Positions 1 through 6,515 of a DNA stretch of 7,126 bases are shown piece after piece (the first letter of the stretch is position 1; each line of letters opens with the position of its first letter). The DNA is taken from NCBI GenBank assembly GCA_003167475.1, contig PMTB01000028.1:1725-8850 (forward strand), read 5' to 3'. A program made the translations under genes and the position numbers. Origin of the DNA: a candidate division FCPU426 bacterium. GTDB taxonomy: Bacteria; Oederibacteriota; PGYV01; Palsa-1178. Below the pieces are notes generated by a model. That model saw nothing but the letters and a program-made list of their open reading frames with translations, had not been told where the DNA came from and did not search any database.

Positions 1-1431
1 GAGATAACCGGGTTTAAGATAAAGGAACTGTTGGCAAACGGGGTGACGCCTTCCGATATATCTGTCATAAATTATAACAACAAAACCGCCGAGCTTTTGA
101 AGCTTGTTTTTGACAGGTTTGGCATCGCTTACTACTCCGAAGAAACCATAGGCGCTTCCCCTGTATTTGAACTTTTAAAGTCCGCTGTCATGCTTTGCTT
201 TGGCTCTGAGGAAAATAAGGAAACTTACCTTATGTTCCTGGGCAACCCCAACTCTTCCTGCAGAATGTCGAACTTCGGGTTTTCTGTTTTTAAAACTGAG
301 TTAAACAGCCTGGGGTATATCGCTGAAAAGGACCCGGCTAATGCCATAGAGCGCGCGCTGGAAGCTTCTTTTATCAGGCGCGAAGCCATGCTGGCGAAGG
401 AAACAGACGCTGAAATCATAAAGGAACGAAAAGCCATCCTAAAGGCCGACTCGGACGCGGCAAAACGGGCTATGACTATAAAAACAGGACAGATCAATAT
501 AAAGGTTATCCTGGATGAAGTCATAGACGCGGATAGGGTTAAAAATACCGAGCTGCTTGCTTCTGTGATACATGCTGCCAGGATTATGGATGAATTAATG
601 GAAAAGGCTTCAAAGGCAAGCCCGGCTGACAAGTTATTTCTGCTTGAAGCCATGTTTGAGATAACCGGGTCAGCCGAGTATGTGGAGTATGCTGATCCTG
701 TGAAGGAAGCCATGCTTATAGGAAGTTCTGCGCCGCATGAAAATGCCGGGGCTTATGTGGCTATGCTTGACGGAACCGGCGCTGATACTTTGTCTTCCAC
801 TTACCTGTTCATGACCGGGCTTGACGCGGGCATGGATAAGCGGCCTGTGGTCAGTTATCCTGCGGCTTTAGGCACTGCGCTGGGATTCATGACGCCTGAG
901 ACAAAAAAAGAGGCTAAGTATGCAAGCTTCGTAAGAGGCTTTGAAAACGCAAGGAATTTAAACTTAAGTTATTCATATATAAAATCCGGAGGCACTGTTT
1001 TAGGTATAGCTTCGGCGCTCAAGGTTATCAAAGACGGTGATTATGGGATCAAGGAAGTAATGAACGCGGATAAAAGCCTGCTTCGCGGGTTTGATATCAT
1101 AGGACCTTCGGCTTTAGCGCCTGACGAGTCTTACCGGTACTTCATGCAGGGGACTTCTCAGAAGAGCTTTGGTTCAAAAGAAAAGAAAGCGGCCTCAGGC
1201 AAAGCACAGGCTTTGGGAGACGCTTTAAAAGATAAAAAGGGCGGCATAGACATAAGCGTGACTTCCCTTTCGCGGTTTGTCATGTGTCCGCGCATGTTTG
1301 CCTTTGAAAAGTTGGCGGAGCGCGCAGGGATAAAAACCGAGGACATGGAAGGCAGCGCGCGCATGAAAAAGGGAAGCTTGTGGCACTTAACATACAGGTA
1401 TGCGGCTGAGGACAGGAAGAAGTTCAATTAG
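1..1431 (+). CDS. addB: AddB-like helicase-nuclease subunit, central part (left-truncated, ends at in-frame TAG)
   Basis: Partner of AddA in the AddAB enzyme, which resects double-strand breaks for homologous recombination. The frame is open from base 1, so the N-terminal part (roughly 400 residues by family length) lies outside the window; the TTG at 31 is not a real start. Residues 1-60 read as the inactive-helicase region typical of AddB (a DISVINYNN strand, then FDRFGIAYY). A middle segment with FMTGLD and a later FENARNLNLSYSYI resembles the UvrD-like fold's closing motifs. From about 1255 the nuclease domain begins with SLSRFVMCPRMFAFEKL; its cysteine (codon 1285-1287) matches the first of the four 4Fe-4S ligands of AddB. 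The reading stops at TAG 1429-1431 inside this domain, although the same frame continues with the rest of the domain. Seen: motifs and stop. Inferred: one original gene with the following segment. Confidence 0.82.
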   Translation, partial: EITGFKIKELLANGVTPSDISVINYNNKTAELLKLVFDRFGIAYYSEETIGASPVFELLKSAVMLCFGSEENKETYLMFLGNPNSSCRMSNFGFSVFKTELNSLGYIAEKDPANAIERALEASFIRREAMLAKETDAEIIKERKAILKADSDAAKRAMTIKTGQINIKVILDEVIDADRVKNTELLASVIHAARIMDELMEKASKASPADKLFLLEAMFEITGSAEYVEYADPVKEAMLIGSSAPHENAGAYVAMLDGTGADTLSSTYLFMTGLDAGMDKRPVVSYPAALGTALGFMTPETKKEAKYASFVRGFENARNLNLSYSYIKSGGTVLGIASALKVIKDGDYGIKEVMNADKSLLRGFDIIGPSALAPDESYRYFMQGTSQKSFGSKEKKAASGKAQALGDALKDKKGGIDISVTSLSRFVMCPRMFAFEKLAERAGIKTEDMEGSARMKKGSLWHLTYRYAAEDRKKFN

Positions 1432-2169
1432 GCCAATGAAAAAAAGACTTTGGAAGCTCTCATAACGGGATATGAAAGGGCCGTGAAAGAGATAGACCCT
1501 GAAATAACAGACGAGCGCAGCGCAATTGAAATGAAGAAGGAAGCCGAGCTTTTTACCCTTCCGCTTTTTGCCTCAAACGAGGTTGCCAGGCGCAAACTGC
1601 TGAAAATACAGGAAACCATATTATTTGAAGAAGATATGTCTCTGAACTGCGGCGGGTTTAATCTGCGCGGAAAGGCAGACAGGATCGATAAGACCGATAC
1701 CGGGTTTATAGTATGGGATTATAAGACAGGCAATACCCGGATGGAGGACTTTCATTTGCTAAATTACGGCAACTCCTATGTGAATAAGCCCAGGGAAGAG
1801 CATAAATTTAATTCAAAAGCAGGGGACTATGCCATACAGATAGCCGCGTATATGTACATGCTGACAAAAGCGGGTGGAGATGAACTTAAAATCTTTAAAG
1901 GGCTGGGAAGCTTTGGCGGCGGGATTATATATGTAAACGGCATGGATACATCCGCTACCATGGAGGCTATTGCGGCTCAGTCTCCATATGCGGCCATGCT
2001 TGTCGAGGCTGCCTGCGGAATACTCAATAAATTCTTGAAAGTGGATATAGGTTCGCTGGAACAGCCCGGAATGGATTCCACCGGCCTGACAAGCGCAGAC
2101 AAGTGCGGCTACTGCAGCTATGTCAAAAACTGCGGCATCCTGGCTATGGGAGGCGTATCCAATGCTTGA
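1432..2169 (+). CDS. addB: AddB-like C-terminal PD-(D/E)XK nuclease and Fe-S segment, in frame after the TAG
   Basis: This is the direct in-frame continuation of the preceding AddB segment. It holds the nuclease core: a GKADRID motif (catalytic Asp at 1678-1680) followed by VWDYKTG (Asp at 1717-1719, Lys two codons later). The end carries C-x2-C-x5-C (cysteines at 2104, 2113 and 2131), the spacing known for the 4Fe-4S cluster of Bacillus AddB, which is completed by the cysteine at 1285 upstream of the stop. It is unlikely to be an independent gene. The first possible starts are TTG 1450, GTG 1483 and ATG 1531, and none has a well-placed ribosome binding site. Alone it would lack one cluster ligand and the first helix of the domain. 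It ends at TGA 2167-2169, overlapping addA. It is either part of a broken gene, a readthrough product, or an effect of one wrong base. Confidence 0.8.
   Translation, partial: ANEKKTLEALITGYERAVKEIDPEITDERSAIEMKKEAELFTLPLFASNEVARRKLLKIQETILFEEDMSLNCGGFNLRGKADRIDKTDTGFIVWDYKTGNTRMEDFHLLNYGNSYVNKPREEHKFNSKAGDYAIQIAAYMYMLTKAGGDELKIFKGLGSFGGGIIYVNGMDTSATMEAIAAQSPYAAMLVEAACGILNKFLKVDIGSLEQPGMDSTGLTSADKCGYCSYVKNCGILAMGGVSNA
2148..2153 (+). promoter_or_regulatory. Ribosome binding site that fixes the addA start
   Basis: GGGAGG lies inside the last codons of addB, 8 bases before ATG 2162. It supports that start over an upstream in-frame start near 2120, which would add 14 residues before the Walker A strand. 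Confidence 0.7.
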
Positions 2170-5100
2170 ACAAATAGTAAACGCCTCAGCTGGGACAGGC
2201 AAGACCTTTACGGTGCTCGACAGGACCATAGATATAGAGAATACCGGCAAAACTGAAGCACAAATAAAAAAAGACCTTGAAACGACATTGTTTTTAAGTT
2301 TTTCAAACGCCGCCGTGGAAGAGATGAAAACCAGGGTTCTTGAGAAGCTGCTTACATTCAAAAAGGACGCCAAGACTCCGCTGCTTGACTCCATAAAGCA
2401 TGGGTCTGTAGCCAGGATATATACCATACATTCATTCGCACTTGAACTTACCCGTGTGTTCCGCTATGAGCTGGGGCTGCCTCCGGGTATGGAGTTTGTG
2501 CCAGTAGAAGACATGTCCCTGTGGCAGGAGGCGGTAAAAGAGTTTTATAAAAAGGAGTGGAGCAGGGAAAAACTGGCCGCGGTTTTGGGAATTACGGATG
2601 AAACCTCTCTTGACTGTCTTGATATATTCTTTATTTTATCCGACTTAAGGAGCATAAAACACTTCCTGGCTAAACGCGGGGCAAACCTTTTTTATATCAA
2701 TACGCTTGAAAAAAAGGGTAAAGCAGCACCGGATAAAAAGAAGATTAAAGCGTTTCTTGAAGGCATTGGGGCGGCTAAGGATACGGAAAAGGCGTTATAC
2801 AGCCTCAAAGCCCGTCTGGATTCCATGGAAGGCGATATAGAAGCCGCGCTTGCGGAAATAAAAAAATTTGAAAAAGCCGCTACAGATAATAAAACAGAAA
2901 AGTCCCGCGCTGAAAACGCTCAAAAAGCCCAGGAAGCCAGGGCCGGTATTTTAACTCTGCTGCAGCCGTTGGAAAATGCAGCAGATGTCATGAATGAGTG
3001 CGCCTGGATCCTGGAGGCCATAGCTGCCAGGATAGGTGAAGCCTACTACATGCCCATGCAGTACACAAAAGCTGTCTTTGATTTTGATGCGGTCGTGTTT
3101 CTGGCCATAGGTTTCATAAAGGACAAAGGCAGGGCATGGTTTGTGGAGCGCATGAAAAAAGAGGGGCTGTACTTTGAAAACCTGGTCATAGACGAGGCAC
3201 AGGATAACGATATGGTCCAAAACTATCTGGTAGCCATACTCGCGGGAAAAGATACTGATACCGATATAAAAGTAACAGTCGTAGGCGACATGAAACAGTC
3301 CATTTACCAGTTCAGAAATGCATACCCTGAGGAATTCAGGGTTTTATATGACGACGCCAAGAAAAACAAAAAGAGCATGGATCTACAGAAGACCTGGCGC
3401 GTACAGAGTAAGGATACGCTGGACTTTTTAAACACGCTTTTTGAAAATATCTCGGAAAGCGCGGATGGCGCCTGGGACTACGTAAAAGACCGCGATGAAC
3501 TCAAACCCAATAAGAAAAAAGAGACGCCCGGCAAGCCGGTGATAAAGCTGGTAAGGTTGTATACGGATAAAAGCCTGGAAACCATGAGGAAAGATATCAA
3601 TGCATTTGTTAAAGGAAAAAAAGCAGGTATTCTTGTCCGGGGACGCAGCGGGCTGTCCAGGACAGGATTAAAGGGGATTATAGATGCTGGTTTTAAGTAC
3701 AGGGTAAAGATGGATAAAGGAGACGTGGATCCTGAAAAGATAGACATGAAAGAAAGCCTGCTGCCTGAGTACTATCTACTGCGTTCGCTTTTATACTCCC
3801 AGTCGGCGGATACCATAGGATTGGTGCCGTTTTTCATGTACTTCACTGTGCCGGGCGCCCTGCTAAAGAGTAAAATCAAGCGCGTGCAGGGCGCAGACGC
3901 GGGTTTGCAGGGGATAAAAGACACATACTACTACGCCAACGAGATTTACCGCACATACGGAAGCGGCTCTATAGCCCGCTCAGCCTACAGGCTGGCCGAG
4001 TCTTTCGGCTTATGGAAACACATGTACCATGCGGACGAAGACGGCCTGCCGGAACACGTAGAACCGCAGATGATAGCCAGGAACTTAAACTCTGTATTAT
4101 CGGAAATCTATCTCTTTGAAAAACAGATGAAAAGTTCCTACTACACGGCCGAGGATATAGTCACCGACATAGCCGAATCAGACTACGCCCCTTACGAGTG
4201 GTACGCCTTGCCGGATGAAAAAACTCTCAGCGGCGTTGAAGTCACCACCATTCACTCTTCAAAAGGCCTGCAGTACGACAGCGTGATAGTGGCCGCTGAT
4301 TTCAACGAGCTTCTCTCCACAAAAGAAAACTTCAAGTCCGAAGACTTTAAATTCATGTACAGTGTGTCATTCGGTAAAATAGTAAACGGCATCCCAGAGA
4401 TAAAGATGGATTATTTCCCGTACTTCGGAAACTTATGTGCCAATGTGATCAGGGACGTCTATGAATGCAACAGGGAACTATACAAAGGAAGCCTGGCTAC
4501 ATATGAGCAGGCCAAGAAAAGGCAGATTTCCGAAAGGTTAAACCTGGTTTATGTGGCGCTCACAAGGACAAAAAAAGACATACTGTTGATAGATTTGGCA
4601 GGTTCAAAGGAACAATCGGGCAAAGAGAGCATCCTGGAAGGTCTGCTTGACGGCGTTCTGGTGCCGGAAACAAGTCTGGCCGCCAAAGCGGAAAGGCCGG
4701 ACAAAAAGGAAATCTGGTTCACGGAACTAAACGGCGAAAAGCCGCTGTTAAAACCCAAGGATAACACCTCGGTTATAACTGCCAGGGATATGATAATGGA
4801 GGAAAAAGAGATCCACTTCCGCGGCGGCAGGAAGCTGACGCAGGCGGAAAGGGAAATGAACATGGAAGTAGGTACCACGGTCCACGAAATGCTGGAACAC
4901 GCGATGAACGGCGAAATCAAAACGGGCAATATAGATAATTCAATTGCCACAGCAACAGCCAAAGTGGAAAAAGGTGCGCCTGAATATGAAAAAGAAAACC
5001 TGGCCGCAGCCATCCTGGGCTCAAAAGCAAGCGCAGAAGAACTCAAGACAAAGTTTAAATCCATAGAAGGCTGGCAAATGAGGCCTGAAGTGCCGGTGTG

Positions 5101-5314
5101 GGGCATGAAAAAGGACGGCCGGATTATAAAAGGTGTCATGGACGGGCTGGCTGTAAAGGGCGATGAGTTTGCGATCATCGAGTATAAAACCATCTTCGGC
5201 GATGAAGCGGCGCAAAAGGAGCTTTGCGCGGAGCAGTTGAAAGTATATGGCGGGTTTGTGCGGGAGATTAAAGGGAAAGAACCGGAGAAGATATCGGTGA
5301 TGCTGAGGAAGTAG
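2162..5314 (+). CDS. addA: AddA-like ATP-dependent helicase/exonuclease subunit
   Basis: Motor subunit of AddAB: a 3'-5' superfamily-1 helicase fused to a nuclease, acting on linear DNA ends before RecA loading. The protein is 1050 residues, somewhat short for AddA (about 1200). Motifs in order: Walker A ASAGTGKT (8-15), Ia LFLSFSNAAVEEM (43-55), a Lys/Glu/Ala-rich probable coiled coil (about 215-265), Walker B DEAQD (344-348), motif III GDMKQSIYQFR (375-385), motif V TIHSSKGLQY (696-705) and motif VI NLVYVALTR (794-802). The C-terminal PD-(D/E)XK nuclease shows GTTVHEM (His908), GVMDG (Asp994), IIEYKT (Glu1007, Lys1009) and EQLKVY (1024-1029), so helicase and nuclease both look intact. ATG 2162 is chosen because GGGAGG at 2148-2153 sits 8 bases upstream and the protein then starts just before Walker A. 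The 8-base overlap with addB suggests translational coupling. RecB is an alternative, but the AddB neighbour favours AddA. Confidence 0.92.
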   Translation: MLEQIVNASAGTGKTFTVLDRTIDIENTGKTEAQIKKDLETTLFLSFSNAAVEEMKTRVLEKLLTFKKDAKTPLLDSIKHGSVARIYTIHSFALELTRVFRYELGLPPGMEFVPVEDMSLWQEAVKEFYKKEWSREKLAAVLGITDETSLDCLDIFFILSDLRSIKHFLAKRGANLFYINTLEKKGKAAPDKKKIKAFLEGIGAAKDTEKALYSLKARLDSMEGDIEAALAEIKKFEKAATDNKTEKSRAENAQKAQEARAGILTLLQPLENAADVMNECAWILEAIAARIGEAYYMPMQYTKAVFDFDAVVFLAIGFIKDKGRAWFVERMKKEGLYFENLVIDEAQDNDMVQNYLVAILAGKDTDTDIKVTVVGDMKQSIYQFRNAYPEEFRVLYDDAKKNKKSMDLQKTWRVQSKDTLDFLNTLFENISESADGAWDYVKDRDELKPNKKKETPGKPVIKLVRLYTDKSLETMRKDINAFVKGKKAGILVRGRSGLSRTGLKGIIDAGFKYRVKMDKGDVDPEKIDMKESLLPEYYLLRSLLYSQSADTIGLVPFFMYFTVPGALLKSKIKRVQGADAGLQGIKDTYYYANEIYRTYGSGSIARSAYRLAESFGLWKHMYHADEDGLPEHVEPQMIARNLNSVLSEIYLFEKQMKSSYYTAEDIVTDIAESDYAPYEWYALPDEKTLSGVEVTTIHSSKGLQYDSVIVAADFNELLSTKENFKSEDFKFMYSVSFGKIVNGIPEIKMDYFPYFGNLCANVIRDVYECNRELYKGSLATYEQAKKRQISERLNLVYVALTRTKKDILLIDLAGSKEQSGKESILEGLLDGVLVPETSLAAKAERPDKKEIWFTELNGEKPLLKPKDNTSVITARDMIMEEKEIHFRGGRKLTQAEREMNMEVGTTVHEMLEHAMNGEIKTGNIDNSIATATAKVEKGAPEYEKENLAAAILGSKASAEELKTKFKSIEGWQMRPEVPVWGMKKDGRIIKGVMDGLAVKGDEFAIIEYKTIFGDEAAQKELCAEQLKVYGGFVREIKGKEPEKISVMLRK

Positions 5315-5339
5315 TTATATCAGTACGGCAACATTACAG

Positions 5340-5463
5340 TCAATTTCTGCCAGCTAATCCAATTAATTCCATTAAAACACTTTGATGGTTTTCGGTTGTT
5401 CTCATTTTGCCTCTTCCCCTTGAACACATTAAGTATTTGCCACCGCCTATCATTTTTTGACAT
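5340..5463 (-). other. Possible small minus-strand gene or gene remnant (two overlapping frames)
   Basis: Two overlapping reading frames run leftward here. The ATG at 5463 has a good ribosome binding site (AGAAGG, complement of 5470-5475, 6 bases away) and opens a 47-codon frame that runs to 5320. A second frame starts at ATG 5453 and reads 37 residues (MIGGGKYLMC..., ending LAGRN) to a TGA at 5340-5342. The second has the more protein-like composition, with a basic Cys-Ser-Arg-Gly-Arg-Gly-Lys segment followed by a possible amphipathic helix, but it has no ribosome binding site of its own. The two are separated by one base at a run of six A (complement of 5454-5459), so a one-base loss there would join the good start to the better frame. 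I do not recognise the product. It may be a real short gene, a decayed fragment, or chance. Confidence 0.25.
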
Positions 5464-5480
5464 ATCTTACCTTCTTATCC

Positions 5481-5500
5481 CATATAAAACCCTATAAAAC
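5481..5500 (+). repeat. Imperfect 10-base tandem repeat upstream of the sigma-54 promoter
   Basis: CATATAAAAC at 5481-5490 is followed directly by CCTATAAAAC at 5491-5500, with one mismatch. It lies just ahead of the -24 element. It could be part of a protein-binding or bendable AT-rich site, or only local low complexity. Confidence 0.3.
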
Positions 5501-5513
5501 ATGCCTCTTTTTT

Positions 5514-5529
5514 TGGCACGGCTATTGCT
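5514..5529 (+). promoter_or_regulatory. Sigma-54 (RpoN) -24/-12 promoter
   Basis: TGGCACGGCTATTGCT matches the sigma-54 consensus TGGCACGrNNNTTGCw at every defined position. The -24 GG is at 5515-5516 and the -12 GC at 5527-5528, with the obligatory 10 bases between. Transcription should start near 5540, leaving a leader of about 20 bases before the ATG at 5562. This class needs an AAA+ enhancer-binding activator, usually bound 80-200 bases upstream. That would fall in the gene-poor stretch 5315-5435, where I see no clear palindromic operator. Confidence 0.85.
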
Positions 5530-5561
5530 ATATATATTATAAAATATAAAAGGAGAAAGAA

Positions 5562-5969
5562 ATGAAAAAAACAGATAATAATCGTTTTGCTCTTTCGGCT
5601 TTGGAGATAATAATTAGAAATCCGAATGAAACGTATAACCCTTTTTTCATTTATAGCAAAAAGTTAAAAGAAACAGATAAAGTGCTCGCGTATATTCAAA
5701 AGAGAGGCAATCATCTGATTATATGCAAAAGTATTGCATTGCCTGATTGCTTTAACATTAAAGGCTTGAGTAAATTACAACGGGGAGGATTCAAACCTTT
5801 GTTTGTTTTTGAAGACGGCGATTACATGCTACAAAATAATAGCAATGAAATTATAAAAATTTCAAAGGAATTTCAACTTATCGCAATATTACATAAAACA
5901 GTAAGCATTAAAATAGCGGAAAAAATTTTTAAGATTATCCCTACAGGGATAATGTCAATAATTACTTAG
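5562..5969 (+). CDS. Hypothetical protein, 135 residues, AT-rich, behind a sigma-54 promoter
   Basis: I do not recognise this protein. The start is well supported: AGGAG at 5551-5555 lies 6 bases before ATG 5562, and the sigma-54 promoter ends 32 bases upstream. It has no signal peptide and no clear membrane helix. It is Ile/Lys/Asn-rich, with a predicted helix at the start (FALSALEIII), a mixed strand-like middle containing two cysteines (LIICKSIALPDC), a Phe/Gly segment (GGFKPLFVFEDGDYM) and an Ile-rich C-terminus. Composition differs from its neighbours: hand counts of two 60-base lines (5581 and 5821) give 35% and 20% GC, against about half in addA. That suggests recent acquisition or a different selective history. 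It ends at TAG 5967-5969, with TAA four codons later in the same frame. The promoter suggests expression only under an activating signal such as nitrogen, stress or surface-structure control; which signal cannot be told. Confidence 0.75.
   Translation: MKKTDNNRFALSALEIIIRNPNETYNPFFIYSKKLKETDKVLAYIQKRGNHLIICKSIALPDCFNIKGLSKLQRGGFKPLFVFEDGDYMLQNNSNEIIKISKEFQLIAILHKTVSIKIAEKIFKIIPTGIMSIIT
5934..5953 (+). repeat. Perfect 8-base inverted repeat in the tail of the 135-residue gene
   Basis: ATTATCCC at 5934-5941 and GGGATAAT at 5946-5953 flank the loop TACA, within codons 125-131. The T-run begins about 17 bases after the stem (5970-5975), too far for a standard intrinsic terminator. The hairpin may protect the 3' end of the message, bind a protein, or be incidental. 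Confidence 0.45.
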
Positions 5970-5975
5970 TTTTTT

Positions 5976-6000
5976 AAACTATAAAATTCAATTTTAGTTT
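5976..6000. terminator. Weak A/T-only hairpin, possible terminator
   Basis: AAACTATAAAAT and ATTTTAGTTT can pair around TCA with one bulged base, flanked by T-runs on the left (5970-5975) and right (through 6002). It is placed where a terminator for the 135-residue gene would be expected, but the stem has almost no GC pairs, so its stability is low. If it does not terminate, the sigma-54 transcript would continue into the phosphatase gene. Confidence 0.25.
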
Positions 6001-6053
6001 TTAATACAAGCGGCATTAACAAATGAATCTAAAATTTTTAAATGGAGGCCTTT

Positions 6054-6494
6054 ATGGCATGGGGATTTGAATTTAAAAGCGACGAGAGAATGGTTGATTT
6101 CTTCCCGGAAGATGAAATATCCCAGCTTAAACCTCCTCAAGGGGCTGTTTTAATTGCAATTGACAATGAATATTATACTGAACCCATTGAATCTAACCGA
6201 TGGAAAGCGTGCTTGAACCTCTCTTTTCCGGACACTGAAGACAAATATCAGGAAGAGGCTTTTAACGAAACTGACGCGGCAAAAATAATAAAATTCATGC
6301 TATCCTTTGAGCCGGTGCCTTCATATATCGCGGTATCATGCCTGATGGGGCTTAGCAGGTCGGCTGCTGTTGTAAAGTTCATTACAAAATACATTTATCC
6401 GGAATGCTACAACTCAAAATTTGACAGGGAATACAGAACCTATAACAAGCTTGTTTTTAAAACCCTGGAGAAAATATGGAAAAGACATAAGTAA
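6054..6494 (+). CDS. Tyrosine/dual-specificity protein phosphatase-like protein
   Basis: Predicted cysteine-based phosphatase of 146 residues. The signature is Cys96-LMGLS-Arg102-Ser103, the C-x5-R phosphate loop of the PTP/DSP superfamily, preceded by a hydrophobic strand (YIAVS) and followed by a helix (AAVVKFI). An upstream Asp60 in LSFPD is placed where the general acid normally sits. The family mechanism is a phosphocysteine intermediate that removes phosphate from Tyr, Ser or Thr, or from a small substrate. The residue before the Cys is Ser rather than the usual His, so the cysteine's reactivity may differ. There is no signal peptide, so it is probably cytoplasmic. ATG 6054 is preferred over the in-frame ATG 6042 because GGAGG (6044-6048) overlaps the earlier ATG and lies 5 bases before the later one. 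A partner gene follows 21 bases downstream. The substrate is unknown; inactive pseudophosphatase or nucleic-acid 5'-phosphatase roles are possible. Confidence 0.75.
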   Translation: MAWGFEFKSDERMVDFFPEDEISQLKPPQGAVLIAIDNEYYTEPIESNRWKACLNLSFPDTEDKYQEEAFNETDAAKIIKFMLSFEPVPSYIAVSCLMGLSRSAAVVKFITKYIYPECYNSKFDREYRTYNKLVFKTLEKIWKRHK

Positions 6495-6515
6495 AAAGGC
6501 CAAAGGAAGCGCGCC

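Larger units (their letters stand above)
5315..5513. other. AT-rich intergenic stretch between addA and the sigma-54 promoter
   Basis: Apart from the doubtful small minus-strand frame and the 10-base tandem repeat, I see no gene, RNA or stable hairpin here. No recognisable terminator follows addA. The frame of addA stays open for 60 codons after its TAG (to TAA at 5495-5497), but those codons do not look protein-like. An activator binding site for the sigma-54 promoter would be expected in this stretch. Confidence 0.5.

Noticed and set aside
1..670. A 13-base exact direct repeat (GAGATAACCGGGT at 1-13 and 658-670)
   Set aside because: Both copies are in the same frame of addB and encode Glu-Ile-Thr-Gly. 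There is no extension or flanking structure, so chance is enough.
1429..2169. Global reassignment of TAG to an amino acid
   Set aside because: TAG appears to serve as the normal stop of addA and of the 135-residue gene, so full reassignment is not favoured. Local readthrough or an error remains possible.
1813..2427. Long minus-strand open frame opposite the addB-addA junction
   Set aside because: It lies wholly antisense to strongly motif-supported genes and shows no ribosome binding site or family resemblance. The other long minus-strand frames over 1-5314 are rejected for the same reason.
1..5314. addAB as part of an anti-phage or mobile system
   Set aside because: The two genes have standard repair-enzyme architecture and no mobile or defence gene lies beside them. 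AddAB does degrade phage DNA generally, but nothing here points to a dedicated system.
5536..5550. Sigma-70 type -10 boxes in the A/T run before 5562
   Set aside because: TATAAT-like strings are expected by chance in such AT-rich sequence, no -35 element is at the right spacing, and the sigma-54 element explains the promoter better.
6042..6053. Upstream ATG as the start of the phosphatase gene
   Set aside because: This ATG overlaps the GGAGG that serves the ATG at 6054 and has no ribosome binding site of its own.
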